From: Dichetophora obliterata
Taxonomy: Eukaryota; Arthropoda; Insecta; Diptera; Sciomyzidae
Reading direction: 5' to 3'
Length of the DNA stretch: 64,000 nt
Assembly (NCBI GenBank): GCA_963920525.1
Contig: OY986439.1
Span: forward strand, 215,811,000-215,874,999
Shown: one piece after another, positions 46,150-56,736 of the stretch
Layout: each line of letters starts with the position of its first letter
Position numbering within the stretch: position 1 is the stretch's first letter
The notes under the pieces: generated by a model
The model's database searches: none
What the model saw: the letters and a program-made list of their open reading frames with translations, nothing else
What the model was told of the DNA's origin: nothing
Program-made: the position numbers and the translations under genes

Positions 46150-46290
46150 TGGACAGTTGTTTCGTCTGAATGAAATGACAGCTCTTGAATCTATGTGGGT
46201 TGCTCCTTAGGCCTAATATGGCAATTTTTCTTATTGACGTCACCACTAAACAATAAATGGGCTTTTTCGCTGAACATAGTTTTGATAGAA
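46150..46290 (-). pseudogene. possible mariner transposase fragment
   Basis: Minus frame reads FSEKAHLLFSGDVNKKNCHI, then RPKEQPT, a stop and IQELSFHSDETTV. This resembles the FSDEAHFxLxGxVNKQNC block and the following HxxxVTVW segment of mariner transposases, with the first catalytic Asp replaced by Glu and the next Glu by Lys. No flanking ends found. Confidence 0.5.
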
Positions 46291-46454
46291 AACAGTTAAT
46301 CTTCTTCTAACTTTTTAAAAGACTAAAACGGTGAGAGTTGGAAACAGAACACGATGGAATTTTTTGAAGTGAAACTTCTTAGGCGGCAATTCGATATTGA
46401 TGGTGAAATTTCACGAACATCACGCATCTCGAAAGTGATATGCATTATAAGCAA

Positions 46455-46660
46455 TCTATGTATGTATGTATATAAAAAGCAAAGCAAGGTCTGTGTGATG
46501 TCTATAGACTCCAAACTACTGGGCCGATTGAGCTGAAATTTTGGCAGTCGATTTTTTCGAAAATGTGATGATTTAGGAAACATGTTTGCCACACCCCCTT
46601 TTATCGTCCCACAAATAAAAAAAAATGCTATATATATTCACGCCATCTGTGCATTTATAT
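46455..46660 (+). mobile_element. Helitron-like 5' fragment
   Basis: Begins TCTATGTATGTATGTATATA, then AAAAAGCAAAG and ACTCCAAACTACTGGGCCGA, paralleling the Helitron at 9718 (ACTCCAAAACGGCTGGGCCG). A block GTTTGCCACACCCCCTTTTA at 46586 recurs at 60738. No CTAG end identified, so partial or diverged. Confidence 0.5.
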
Positions 46661-49470
46661 CAACAAACTGTTGGAGCCTAGATTGATTCGTGATAAAGAA
46701 GTAAACAAAGAGCACCACAACAAATCTTGCAGAATCAATGCAGTCACTTTCTTAAACTTTTGCTTTGGTCAAAACAGTAGAACAACATTTTCTAGAATTT
46801 TTTAGAAAGCTCAAAAAATTAAAGCACACCTAATTATGTTGTGATTAAACAGAAGTTGTGAGTATAAGCTTATCAAAGTGGATGGATTGCGGAAACCACA
46901 GAAGACTAATGAAGAGTTGATGTAGCGATCAACGAAACAGTTTGTCTAGTGCACTTGGTGGTTTTTTCTGCAAAGAGCTTGTTGTTGTTGTAACCTGTTG
47001 CTTCGTGAACTTATTTGGCTCAAATATAATTCTATAAAAAATTATAAATTTTTAAAATTATAAAAAACATTTTAGTAGTACATAACACTTTTCATAATAA
47101 TATTTCGAAATTTTCGAAGAGCAAACAAATCTTTAATAATATCACTGAAAGCTATCACATCATATTTTTTTTGGAGAAAATACTCAAAATTATAGAAATT
47201 TATGAAATTGTGAAGACAAAACTCAACACTGAAAAAACTTAAGTACAATCTATATTTTTAAGAAATTATAAAAAAAAATTTAAATTTTAAAATGTTTACT
47301 TTGTCATCAAAATATGTTTTCAGCTTCATTAAAAACCACTTTTTTAATTGAATTTAAAAAATATTTAGAGCAAAAAGAATATGCGAAAACACTTTCCACT
47401 TATTTTTCAACATTTTTGCAAAACTAACTAACTGCAACTAAAAGCTTTAAAATGTAAATTTTTTAAGTGTTTACATTTTGCTTTTGGAGCTTGCATTGAT
47501 TTAATTACTTGGTTTTTATTTTACTTCTATTGCAAAAACTAATTGCTTGCATTGGCTACCAGACAGCTTGCAACGCTTTGCGCGCTTCATGCGAATGTCT
47601 GTCTGTCTGTCTGCTCGGCTGTTATTCGTTATTTAGTTAATTTAGCATTCGTTCGCATTTTATTAAATTTTTCCGGTAAATTTACGCCTTGATTTGTACA
47701 CTCGGACAATTGGCAGCTATTGTGGCAAAAACAAATATATGCATAAATAAAAAACACAACGAATATAACAACAACGTAAACACACTCAGGCGTTCGCCAT
47801 TTTGGCCGCCATCAACAATTTTCGGTCGATTGAATGACATGCCGAGTTGCGGTAGACGGGATTTTAATAAATGTTTTTGTTGTTGTTTTTGTTTGTGTTT
47901 TTATTTATATTTTTCGGTTGTTGTCGGAAGTCGGTGTTGTTGTTTTTGCATTTTCTGACCAATGTTGTTATTTATCTATACTGACCGTTGACTGAGTCAG
48001 ACTTTATTAAGTTTTGTATATTTTTTATTTATTTATTTATTTATATTTTATTGAGCACGCATACAAACATTTATTTTATTTATTAACTTTTATTTTTGTA
48101 GCAAGGCGTTCGTTCATACGTGGCTGTGTCAGTCGCTCACATATGTGAGTGTGTGTGTGTGTGTGTGTTTGTGTGTGGTGTGAGTGTTGTTATTTTCACA
48201 GTTTGCTGTTGTGTGATTTTTCGCACAATAACCATCAACAAATTGGCGATTTTATTTATTTTAGTTAACCTGTCGCAACCCGGTCGCCATTTTTTCTGGA
48301 TTTTATATTGTTTTTGCTGCTTAATTGATTTGCACGTTTTGAATTTAATTTAAATTTTTAGAAGGTTTTTCGTTTATTCGTCGTTTATTAATTTTTTTTT
48401 GCTTTTTTTCTGACGCGCGACGATAAGTAAATTTAATTATGATTTAGTGAACGGATGCGAGTTGACAGATCTTAGATTGTTGTTGCTGTTGTCATTTTCC
48501 AAATTATTGCCTTCCACTGTGAGTGGCATAAATATTAGTACAAATACAAATAATTTTACAAAGCAGCTTCACTATAAATGCTTTTTTATTGCATTTCTAA
48601 TTTTGATATTTGTGAAAATGGTATTTGTTACTTAGTTATACGAAACATAAATATGATCTTCATTTTTGTTCTGTAAATTGGGTTTCAAGGTTTTGAAAAT
48701 AAATTGAAGCAAAAAATCTCAAGGAGACCAAACATAAAATCACCACGCCCCTTTTTTCACCAAGAATTCACACAAAATCGAAACATGCTGCTTACAGAAA
48801 TGTTAAATTTTGTTGAAATGTTCATATAATGTAAACTTAAAAATTATACTAAAAATGGACATGACCGCTCCTGTGTCACCCACATCATTAACAAGAAAAA
48901 GAGTGGGGAGAAAGATCAGATAGGATCGTCGACACCTACAATAGAGAATTTTTTATTGCTCTACAGCTAGACAAGGTAAAATTATTAAACTTATTGTGAA
49001 AGTACAAAGTATCAAAACAAATCATTGGGAAAAAAGTGGGCAGGGGTGCATCTAATCCACGCTCACAAGGATAAATTTCTATAACTTAAGGACTTGCGTG
49101 GCTACGATGATGAGATTTAATTTAAATGTGCAATGTGTTAAAACAACACCAGTTACTCATAAGTTTACCGATTCTATATCTCTCTTGCAATACAAAATTG
49201 TCTATGAACGTGATTGGACCGCACACACGCCTTCACAATTATTAGAATAAAACTATTTTTATAAAGCCTTTTTTTTCTTCTTACATTTATCATAGGTTAG
49301 AATTTAAAATTTTTTTTAATTAAAAATTTTGAAAGTGCTTAAGTGCTAAAATTTAATTTAATTACATGAATTTAATTGTGAGCTTTTAAATGAAGTAAGT
49401 CTTTTAAAAACTTTTTACGACCAAAAAGAAAAACTTTTTCATGAATTCTATTTTTTGTCTGCCCTTCTCC
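46661..49470. other. spacer with GC-richer block 47550-48500
   Basis: AT-rich except 47550-48500, where TGTC (about 47597-47612), TTGTTG and GT (48146-48180) tracts and two Cys/Val-rich plus frames (47689 and 48120) occur. No domains, no transposon ends. Confidence 0.4.
48146..48180. repeat. GT microsatellite
   Basis: A run of about fifteen GT units with minor interruptions. Confidence 0.9.
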
Positions 49471-49769
49471 AGCACTCTCATAGCATTTGCTAAAGACATG
49501 GTCCTTTACTTATGTAAGTGGTTCCATACATAGTCTGATATTAAAGTTAATTAATGATTTGAAGCTTCTGAGGCATTGGTTTAATTCTCATAAGTTAGTT
49601 CGAAGTAACAAAATCAAATTAATAGTTGGATGTAAAAAGTTGTCATTTGGTAATAATGTTTTCAGATATAATATACATATCGTTAAAAACATATAGTAAC
49701 TCATTTCAGTGCTCCCCGCATTGTTTTTCTAGCGAGTGTGTTAAATCGTTTCAATATCTTGGCTTATTA
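49471..49769 (+). pseudogene. reverse-transcriptase fragment of an older non-LTR element (family 3), split by an insertion
   Basis: Frame from 49471 reads STLIAFAKDMVLYLC, which is motif C with FADD changed to FAKD. A frameshift leads to KLLRHWFNSHKLVRSNKIKL, then VGCKKLSFGNN. Another frame at 49710 reads CSPHCFSSECVKSFQYLGLL, ending exactly at 49769 where the MITE begins. After that insert, at 54964, the frame continues LGRKLSYG, completing the usual YLGxxLDxxLS word with D changed to G. It belongs to a family different from the element nested inside it. Confidence 0.75.
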
Positions 49770-50489
49770 CACTGTAGGTAAATTTTCACTTTTTGAAAAG
49801 ACATACAAAAACGCCTAGACACGTGAACTACTTTTTACTGTCTTTTCAAAATTAACTCAAACGTGAAAATCAAGTTAGCCTTGTTGAAGCTATGGTTTTT
49901 CAAAAGTTAAGCAATTTTGATTTTTTCTCTATTTTTACCAAATTTGAATGTTGAACGTAAGAACTTTTAGAAATATCTTTAAACTTTGGTATTCGAATTA
50001 GTGTTTATTTGTCATTCGAATTGTTGTTTTTGCCACGAATTGTTATTCGAAGATGATTTAATTCTGAAAGTTCAAGATAAATCAAAGGTGGTAAAGAAAA
50101 AATATAAAAAAATACAGCTAAAAATTTGTCAAAAGTAACTAAATTTTAATCGCGAATGTCTCGAGATTTTGACCTGCTTAGGAAAAAATGAGTTTAAATT
50201 TTTAGTTTATTTGGCAGAATACGTTAGCACAAAAAAATATAATTTCTTTTGCATGCAAATTAACAATTAAATTATTAAGAGGAATAACAACATTGAGTCG
50301 AATAAAGGTTAAAATAGCATACAACAACTTAAAGATATTTAAATCAAGAATCTCAAGATATTTAAATCTCAAGAAATTAAAGATATTTAAATTAAAATTA
50401 AAATAAAGAATAAATTTATAGAAAAATTAAATAATTGCAACTAAGAGATAACTATACTTAAAATTTAAAAATCAATAGAAACAAAAGAT

Positions 50490-53400
50490 CTAACAATAAA
50501 TGAATATACAAGAATTTAACAATAAGAAAGAACAAATGTAGTAGAAATAGAGAAAAGAATAGATTAATGAGAAATATTCAAAGATTAAATGCTTAAAAGC
50601 TCTTTGGTTGGAAATGATCTTAATGTTATTTGGCAAAGAATTCCGCAGTCTAATTACACTGACGAAAAACATCCTGCTTGAATTTTTATTATAGTGGCTC
50701 GGAATCATACTTCTCTCATACTTCTATTTGATCGGCAGAACTGAAGTTTTTCATATAAGTAGCGTGGACAACGTGAATAGATAACTTTATGCAAACATAT
50801 ACCATTTCTTGCTTCAAATTGATATGGTCCTTACAGGGCAGGGCACTATTTACTTGAAACCCAAGATTGGATGCCTTACTAATAACTTTTAGTTCAACGT
50901 CACTTAGGAGAATAGTGGTAAAATGCAGCTTCGTAAAAGGTGTTTTAGATCTCGGTAGAACGTAAGATTAAGGGGATTTAGTTTAAGTTTATTTACTTTA
51001 GTCCGATCTGCTATAATATCTAAATCTTCATTAATTCCAACACATAGATCTTCAATGAGCTCAATAGGTCTTGACAAATATAATTGCAGGTCACCAGCAC
51101 ATCAGCATTGTAACATTATTCCATTTATCGAAAATGTTATTGATAAACATATAAAACAGAAGTGGGCCTAAAACCGAGCCTTGAGGAACTCCACTAGTAG
51201 TAATCATAAATGTAGAAAAAATATTCCCCACTTTTACTCTCTGTGGTCTTCCGCCTAAGTAATTATTTAAAAGACGAACTGAAGTTTAAGAGAAACCAAA
51301 GTAAACTTAAGCTTTTTGTACAAAATGCCATGGTTCAATGAATCAAAAGCTTTGGAAAATTCCAGTAAACAGAGTAAAGTCAAATTACTCAAATCAAACG
51401 GTATTCTAACATCGTCCAAGACTTAAACGATGGCAGAGGAGCAGCTATGACCACGGCGGAGCCCAGACTGGAGATCCGACATTAGGCCGAGTGTGTTTAT
51501 GTGGTTTGATATCTGTTCAGCCGTTAGAGATTCACAGACTTTTGAAATGAAAGATAGCACACTTATCGGTCGGAAGGATCACTCGCATACAGGAATGCCA
51601 CCTTACAGATAGAAGGATTACAAAAGGTTGTGAAGATGTGATTGATAATGTGCACTCAGAAAAATGTTTATCGGAATATGAGAAAAAAGGCATCATATTA
51701 AGTGAAAAATGGTATTGACTTTGCTCCAGAGAATGCTTTTCTCTAAATGTGATCCCAAAAATTCCCTAAAAATGGCAAAAAGCTTCTATGAAAAAGAGAA
51801 ATATTTTCTCATTAATAAAAGACACCTTCTCTTTAATAGAAAAATATTTCTTTATAATACGTTCAACCGTTTTCTTTAATGTGTAAATTTTTCCCGAAAA
51901 CAGAAATATTTATATAGTTTTAATAAATGTTTTTTTAAGTTGCGTTTATAGTTTCTCACAAAAAATAAAACTTTCTTTAAAAGAAAGATATATTTTCTTA
52001 ACATTGATACAGCAAATTTCTTTATTGCGTACATTTTTCTTTAAAACACAGAAGTATATCCGCAATTACGATTAAAAAATTATTTTTGTCAAACATTTGT
52101 TTTAACTCAGTTCTACGCAAAGTAGAAGTATTAATATCACATTGTGATTCGGTTTTAAAAATATTAGTTAAAAATGTGCTAAGAGGTAGAATTATAGTTG
52201 TGGCATTGTTTTTCGGGTCTCTTTATAAATATTCCAGAAATTTATTCTGAAAAACGATTTTGTAAATGCATCCAAAGAAGCAGTAGTAATAAACAACATC
52301 ACTTTGTGTAGCTATGTTAAGTAAAACAAAACCTTTTGAAGGAACAATCGTCATAATATGCAACATATAATATGCAATTGCTCTCACGCTTTCTATTTTT
52401 TTCGTACCTCATTCAATATAAGAAAACTATATCGATTTTTGAGAAGAAGCCTTTTTAATTTTTGAGAAAGGATTTCTTGTTATTGAGGAAAATATTTCGC
52501 ATAGTGAATTATTTATCAATAGTAGAGAACATTTTTCATTTTCTATAAATTTATCTCTATAAATGATATTTTTTTAGTGATAGAAAAATACTTATCATTA
52601 TTAGAGACATGAAATATTTTCATTTCCCACAAGGAAGGAAATTTTTCTTCGAATATATGAAAATTTATTATAATTGAAGTAAATTTTGTTTGAAATAAAG
52701 AAAATTTCTATTATCGAAAATAGAGAAATTTTTTATCACAAAAAGATAGGTGTTTTTTCTGAGTGTGCGCAAGCGGGCTGAGCACATAGGGCATTATAAC
52801 TTAAATAAACTTCAGGGAGATTCCATCTTCACCTGAAGCTTTTGACTTAATTTTTGTTATGCAGCTGGCGACATCCAGTTAACTTACTGAGTTTAAATCA
52901 AACAGAGTAGGAAAGTCGTTGGCAAAATTATTATGATTAAAGGTTTCAAAAGATTCATCAGACATCGTTGCTGCAGTGAGAAAATTATTAAGTACTTAGA
53001 TTGGGATCAATTGGGCAAGATTCGATCTTTATGTTGCAAATTCAGATACGTTTTAAATTATTCAACAACTTTTTAGGTGGGAACGTGAGACTGAGGTGGA
53101 CAAAAAGAATTCTTTTTTAGACAACTTAACGCCTGATGTAGCTTTTTTTCTTGATATTTTAAATTCCTCCCAGTTCATTATGGATGGATTACGTTTCCAC
53201 CTGGTATTGGTTTTGTTGCGCTTTTTTAAGAGGCATTTTGACAAAGGAGGTAAACCACGGACAAGGCGTGTAGGTGACTCGGCGCGTACAACGTGGAACA
53301 TGAACTTAAAAAATATCAAATATATTTTCAATAACGAAATGTAATTTTTCATCAACTGAGCTCAGAAACCAACAAGTCATGTCAATGACAAGCTATCAAA

Positions 53401-53795
53401 CAGGGCACCATAATCAATACTCTAAAAACTGCGAAAAGAGAAAGTGGTATCGGAAACAGGTGAAGATAGATCAATATCCAGTGTGCAAAATAAAAGATAA
53501 TAATCCGATACAAATGACAATTGATCAAAAAGCAATACTGACGTCAGATCAAAAATCACCTGAGCAAGATTATCCATTAGATTTAAACAGAGATTATCGT
53601 TTGAAAGAATATTTACATTGAAATCACCGCACAAAATGAGGTGTTGAAAGACTATTATGGCATAGGAAGATATGTCTTTAAGTAGAGGTTCTAAGCTACG
53701 GTTACGAATAGGGTTGTACACACACGAAAGAAAAACTTTAGTTCTCTTGTTACAAATTTCAACATTCAGATATTCAATATCCGATTTTACAATAT
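50490..53795 (-). pseudogene. ORF2 relic of nested LINE copy 2
   Basis: RT blocks on the minus strand: LQSGLRRGHSCSSAIV, then LLCLLEFSKAFDSLNH (motif A Asp changed to Glu); SGVPQGSVLGPLLFYMFI in a shifted frame; and motif C, normally YADD, reduced to CAGDLQLY. Endonuclease word CGDFNVN survives in an open stretch of 99 codons (53422-53721). Many stops and shifts occur. It is a molecular fossil; catalysis is excluded by the motif A and C changes as well as the frame damage. Confidence 0.82.
51654..52764. mobile_element. 1.1 kb TIR element with ACTCAGAAAAA ends
   Basis: ACTCAGAAAAATG at the left and TTTTTTCTGAGT at the right, flanked by GTGC at 51650-51653 and 52765-52768. The site lies in the RT frame of the host LINE. 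Removing the element and one GTGC restores Leu-Ala-His-Ile-Ile, so the ends are fixed by the host reading frame. A 2 bp duplication with CACTCAG ends fits equally well. The inside is AT-rich with no coding. Confidence 0.85.
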
Positions 53796-54822
53796 CGAGA
53801 GCTTATATTCATATATTCATATGACCTATCTACAAAGAAAAACTTTTTTTAGGAGAGCAAAAAACTTTTCATACTTTTCGTTTAATAAAATCTGTAGATC
53901 TGTATTATTATTCAATTATTCCATAGGAAAATTAAGTACTTCATGAATTCATTGACGATTTTATTCAAATTTTAAGAAAAGTTTGTTGATAGCATGTATT
54001 CACAAAAACTAGAAAAATATCAAAATAGTAGTAAAGAATGATATTGGTCTATTAATTTAATCGCTTACAGTTTTTCAATATTCTCATAAAAAATATTGCT
54101 ATTCTAATAAAATGACAAACTTCAATTCTTGCAAATGGTTCCACTTTTTTGCTTGACAAGCAGCGGAACAATTTATCATATTCAAAGATTTCTCTCCTTA
54201 TATTAAGCTTATGGCCTTATTTTGTAAAATGTACGCAATTACCTCACTTGGGTTTTTTTTTTGCCTGGCAATAAATTTCACAAGAAAATTTTCGTGAAAG
54301 AAAAAGAGATTAAAAAAACCTAAGTAAGGGGATTGCGTGCGTTTTACAAAATAAAGCAATTAGGGTCATGATTTTTCTTCCTTTTGCGGATAAGGCCTAT
54401 TACCGAGTTATCGTCAGAATCTACATTAAAATTTATTAATATTCTAAAAGTATTTCATTCGATTATAAAATCACCGGTTATTTATCCAATATCTTCCTCC
54501 ACTGTTGGTGCATAATCTACTGCTTTGCTTTTCAATGCATTTTCTGCCCTATTTTCCCTTCCATTGTAGTCTAACGCAAATTTATTAAAATTTTCTTGAA
54601 TATTTCCGAAAATTTCTGTAGATGAGTCCTTTTCTATTCAAAAACAAAAAAAAAATTGTATTGTATTGATAAGTCAAACATTTAAGGAGAAAACTTTGCT
54701 AAACTCTCCTTTTTTTATTAAAATAAATCTCATATGTGGCAGATGAGTCAAGGAGTTCTTTGCCTTAAAAAAACTTAATTTATTGGAAAATGTAGATAGG
54801 TCATATTGAATATAAGCTCTCG
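53796..54822. mobile_element. 1.0 kb foldback-like element in the LINE endonuclease
   Basis: Terminal inverted repeats start CGAGAGCTTATATTC and run through GACCTATCTAC (about 40 bp with a small insertion). A second inverted pair lies near the centre: 54208-54260 against 54312-54373, built on TTATTTTGTAAAATG and AATTGCGTRC-type words. Most of the element can thus fold on itself. ATAT flanks each end, but because the flank is palindromic the duplication length is unclear. Confidence 0.75.
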
Positions 54823-55158
54823 ATATATTGCAAAGCCACCGCCTTTTTTATTTAATCTGTCATGTCGAAAAAAATTAACATTATTTGTGTTTCACTAAAT
54901 TCTACGACCGTCAAACGTGTTTCGGCGTTTTCTTGTGTCTTTTTTTGAGTCCCTACAGTGTTATTGGGCCGGAAATTGTCATATGGCTAGTGCACACTGT
55001 TGCTCCCAAAAGATATTTCTTGGATGCAACTAAAAGGATTAACCTCTCGAGTACGTAGTGCTCGTCAAAATTACTAATTTGCTTCGACCATTCTTAGATA
55101 CAAAATAGAATAACCTTCGTTTTCCCCAATTATTGCCCAGTTGTAAGATACATATGTT

Positions 55159-56736
55159 TACACTGAGAAAATAAAATATCAAAAACGCACATTTTAAAAC
55201 CGTTTGGCAAAATTAAAATTTTGAAAAATATTTTCAGTCATATGAAAATTAAAAACGCACATTTCTAAAAAGAAAAGTAAAACGACGCGTTTTTAAAACA
55301 ACTTCGAATGTTTTAGTAGGGTTAAATTAATATTTTTAAAAACATTTCACGCCATACAAAAATGAATACGCACATTTTTAAATAGAAAAGTAAAATGAAA
55401 CGTTTTTAAAACAGCTACTAATGTTTTAATTTAGTATAGTATGGTAAAATTAATATTTTTAAAAATATTTTACGCCATACAAAAATGAAAACACATATTT
55501 GTAAATTGAAAAGTAAAACGGATCGTTTTTAAAATATCTACTAATGTTTTACTGTAACAGAGTACAATAAATTATTTGGAAAACATTTTACCCTATATAA
55601 AAATAAAAACACACAGTTGTTAATATAAAAGTAAAATTAAAGGTTTTAGAAACAACTGCAAACTCTTTACGATGATAAAGTGTGGTAAAATTAATATTTT
55701 TAAAAACAATTTACGCCATACAAAAATGAAAACGCACATTTTTAGAGAGAAAAGTGAAACGAAACGTTTTTAAGACAACTACGATTTTTTTACTAGTACC
55801 TTGACATAGTAAAATGATTATATAAGTACATATGCAAATAGAATTTGATTGGGAGTGTTGGTTTCACTTTGTTTAAAAACACTTGTTAATAACGAATGGT
55901 TTGTTATATATGTTTCATTGCTTTATGTATTTGATATTTGCTAATAAAATAAAATATTTTTTCATTCTCGATTTCATTACTTAAACTGCCTGTTAATTTT
56001 TAATTAGTAAGACTTACTTTGCTTAAGTCAGTTGCCGAAGTCAGTCAACAAAGTCAGTTGTCGCTGTTCAGTGGAGAAAAGAATGAAGAGTTTGAGTTGG
56101 AGCATTTGCATCCACAACTTAAACGTTAGTATTAAAAATAAAATTAATAATACCTGGAAAATGCTATTTTTTATAGATGCTGGGATAATGTATCATCATA
56201 TAAAAAATTTGGACGAAATGGACATAGCTGATGTTAAATTTACTGAAATAAAACTATAATTTTGAAAATAAATATAACGTTCTTTAATTAATAAAAATAA
56301 TATTTTTGGAAATTTTTTGAATTAATGGGAAATAATGAAAATTTTCGTTTTTAAAATGGAAATAATCGTTGAATTTTGAAACGTTTATTGTTAAAAAATG
56401 AGCGAATATTTTAGAATCTTATTTTAAAATTTTCAGTTTTAAAATGAAATTTGAACATTTTAATTGCATTTTAAAATATCCCTAGTAAAAAATCGGACGA
56501 ACATTTTAGAAACTCATTTTAAAATTTTCTTTTTTAAAAGGAAAATAAACGTTTTACTGTTGCATTTTAAAGTGCCCATTGTTAAAAAACAAAGGAAAAT
56601 TTTTGAATCTCATTTAAAAATTTTCGTTTTTACAATGAAAATAAACGTTTTACTAGTTTATTTTAAAATTTTGGTTTTCAATATTAAAATAAACATTAGT
56701 TTCTGCCACTTTTGAAAATGCTGTTTTCTCTGTGTA
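55159..56736. mobile_element. 1.6 kb TIR element built from tandem units
   Basis: Left end TTACACTGAGAAAA; right end read inverted TTACACAGAGAAAA. The left third (55195-55800) is about five units of roughly 120 bp, with the words CGCCATACAAAAATGAAAAC and AAACGTTTTTAAAACAACTA recurring. The right part (56380-56710) is about three units of roughly 97 bp built on CATTTTAAAATTTTC and AAAATAAACGTTTTACT. A unique centre (55800-56300) has GTCAGTTGYCGNNG repeats near 56025-56065. The plus frame at 56464-56715 is the translation of the 97 bp units. No transposase. Confidence 0.75.

Larger units (their letters stand above)
50195..54886 (-). mobile_element. non-LTR retrotransposon (family 1, copy 2), nested and twice interrupted
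   Basis: Read on the minus strand from 54886 down: endonuclease start FFRHDRLNKKGGGFAI (about 54872-54825); foldback insert; endonuclease continuation ending at about 53620 with HLILCGDFNVNILSNDNLC; linker KKRNKTNTRWKRNPSIMNWE (near 53200); RT start IMPYVLSPLA (near 52780); a 1.1 kb TIR insert; RT HIINHIFTTFCNP onward; and C-terminus FFVSVIRLRNSLPNNIKIIS (about 50670). It lies inside the TTA-type MITE and its family matches 1458-3808. The outer boundaries are approximate. Short A/T tandem words (AAGATATTTAAAT, three times at 50331-50395) occur in the presumed 3' untranslated region. Confidence 0.82.
49770..54960. mobile_element. TTA-duplicating TIR element (Harbinger-like MITE), itself split by a LINE
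   Basis: Left end CACTGTAGGTAAATTTTCAC and, about 30 bp in, AAAAACGCCTAGACACGTGA. The right end read inverted is CACTGTAGGGACTCAAAAAA, then AAAACGCCGAAACACGTTTG. TTA flanks both sides (49767-49769 and 54961-54963). Known: PIF/Harbinger elements duplicate three bases, usually TWA. Own sequence is about 49770-50195 plus 54887-54960, roughly 500 bp; the rest is a nested insertion. A second, left-truncated copy lies at 58780-59157. The superfamily call rests only on the 3 bp duplication. Confidence 0.75.

Noticed and set aside
54884..54915. Reading of VVEFSETQ as the start of the nested LINE endonuclease (SET motif)
   Set aside because: The same bases (AATTTAGTG and flanks) occur in the uninterrupted MITE copy near 59085, so they belong to the MITE end, not to the LINE.
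56464..56715. Repetitive 83-residue protein (HFKI-KINVLL repeats)
   Set aside because: It is the translation of 97 bp tandem DNA units inside a TIR element; the periodicity is of the DNA, not evidence of a gene.
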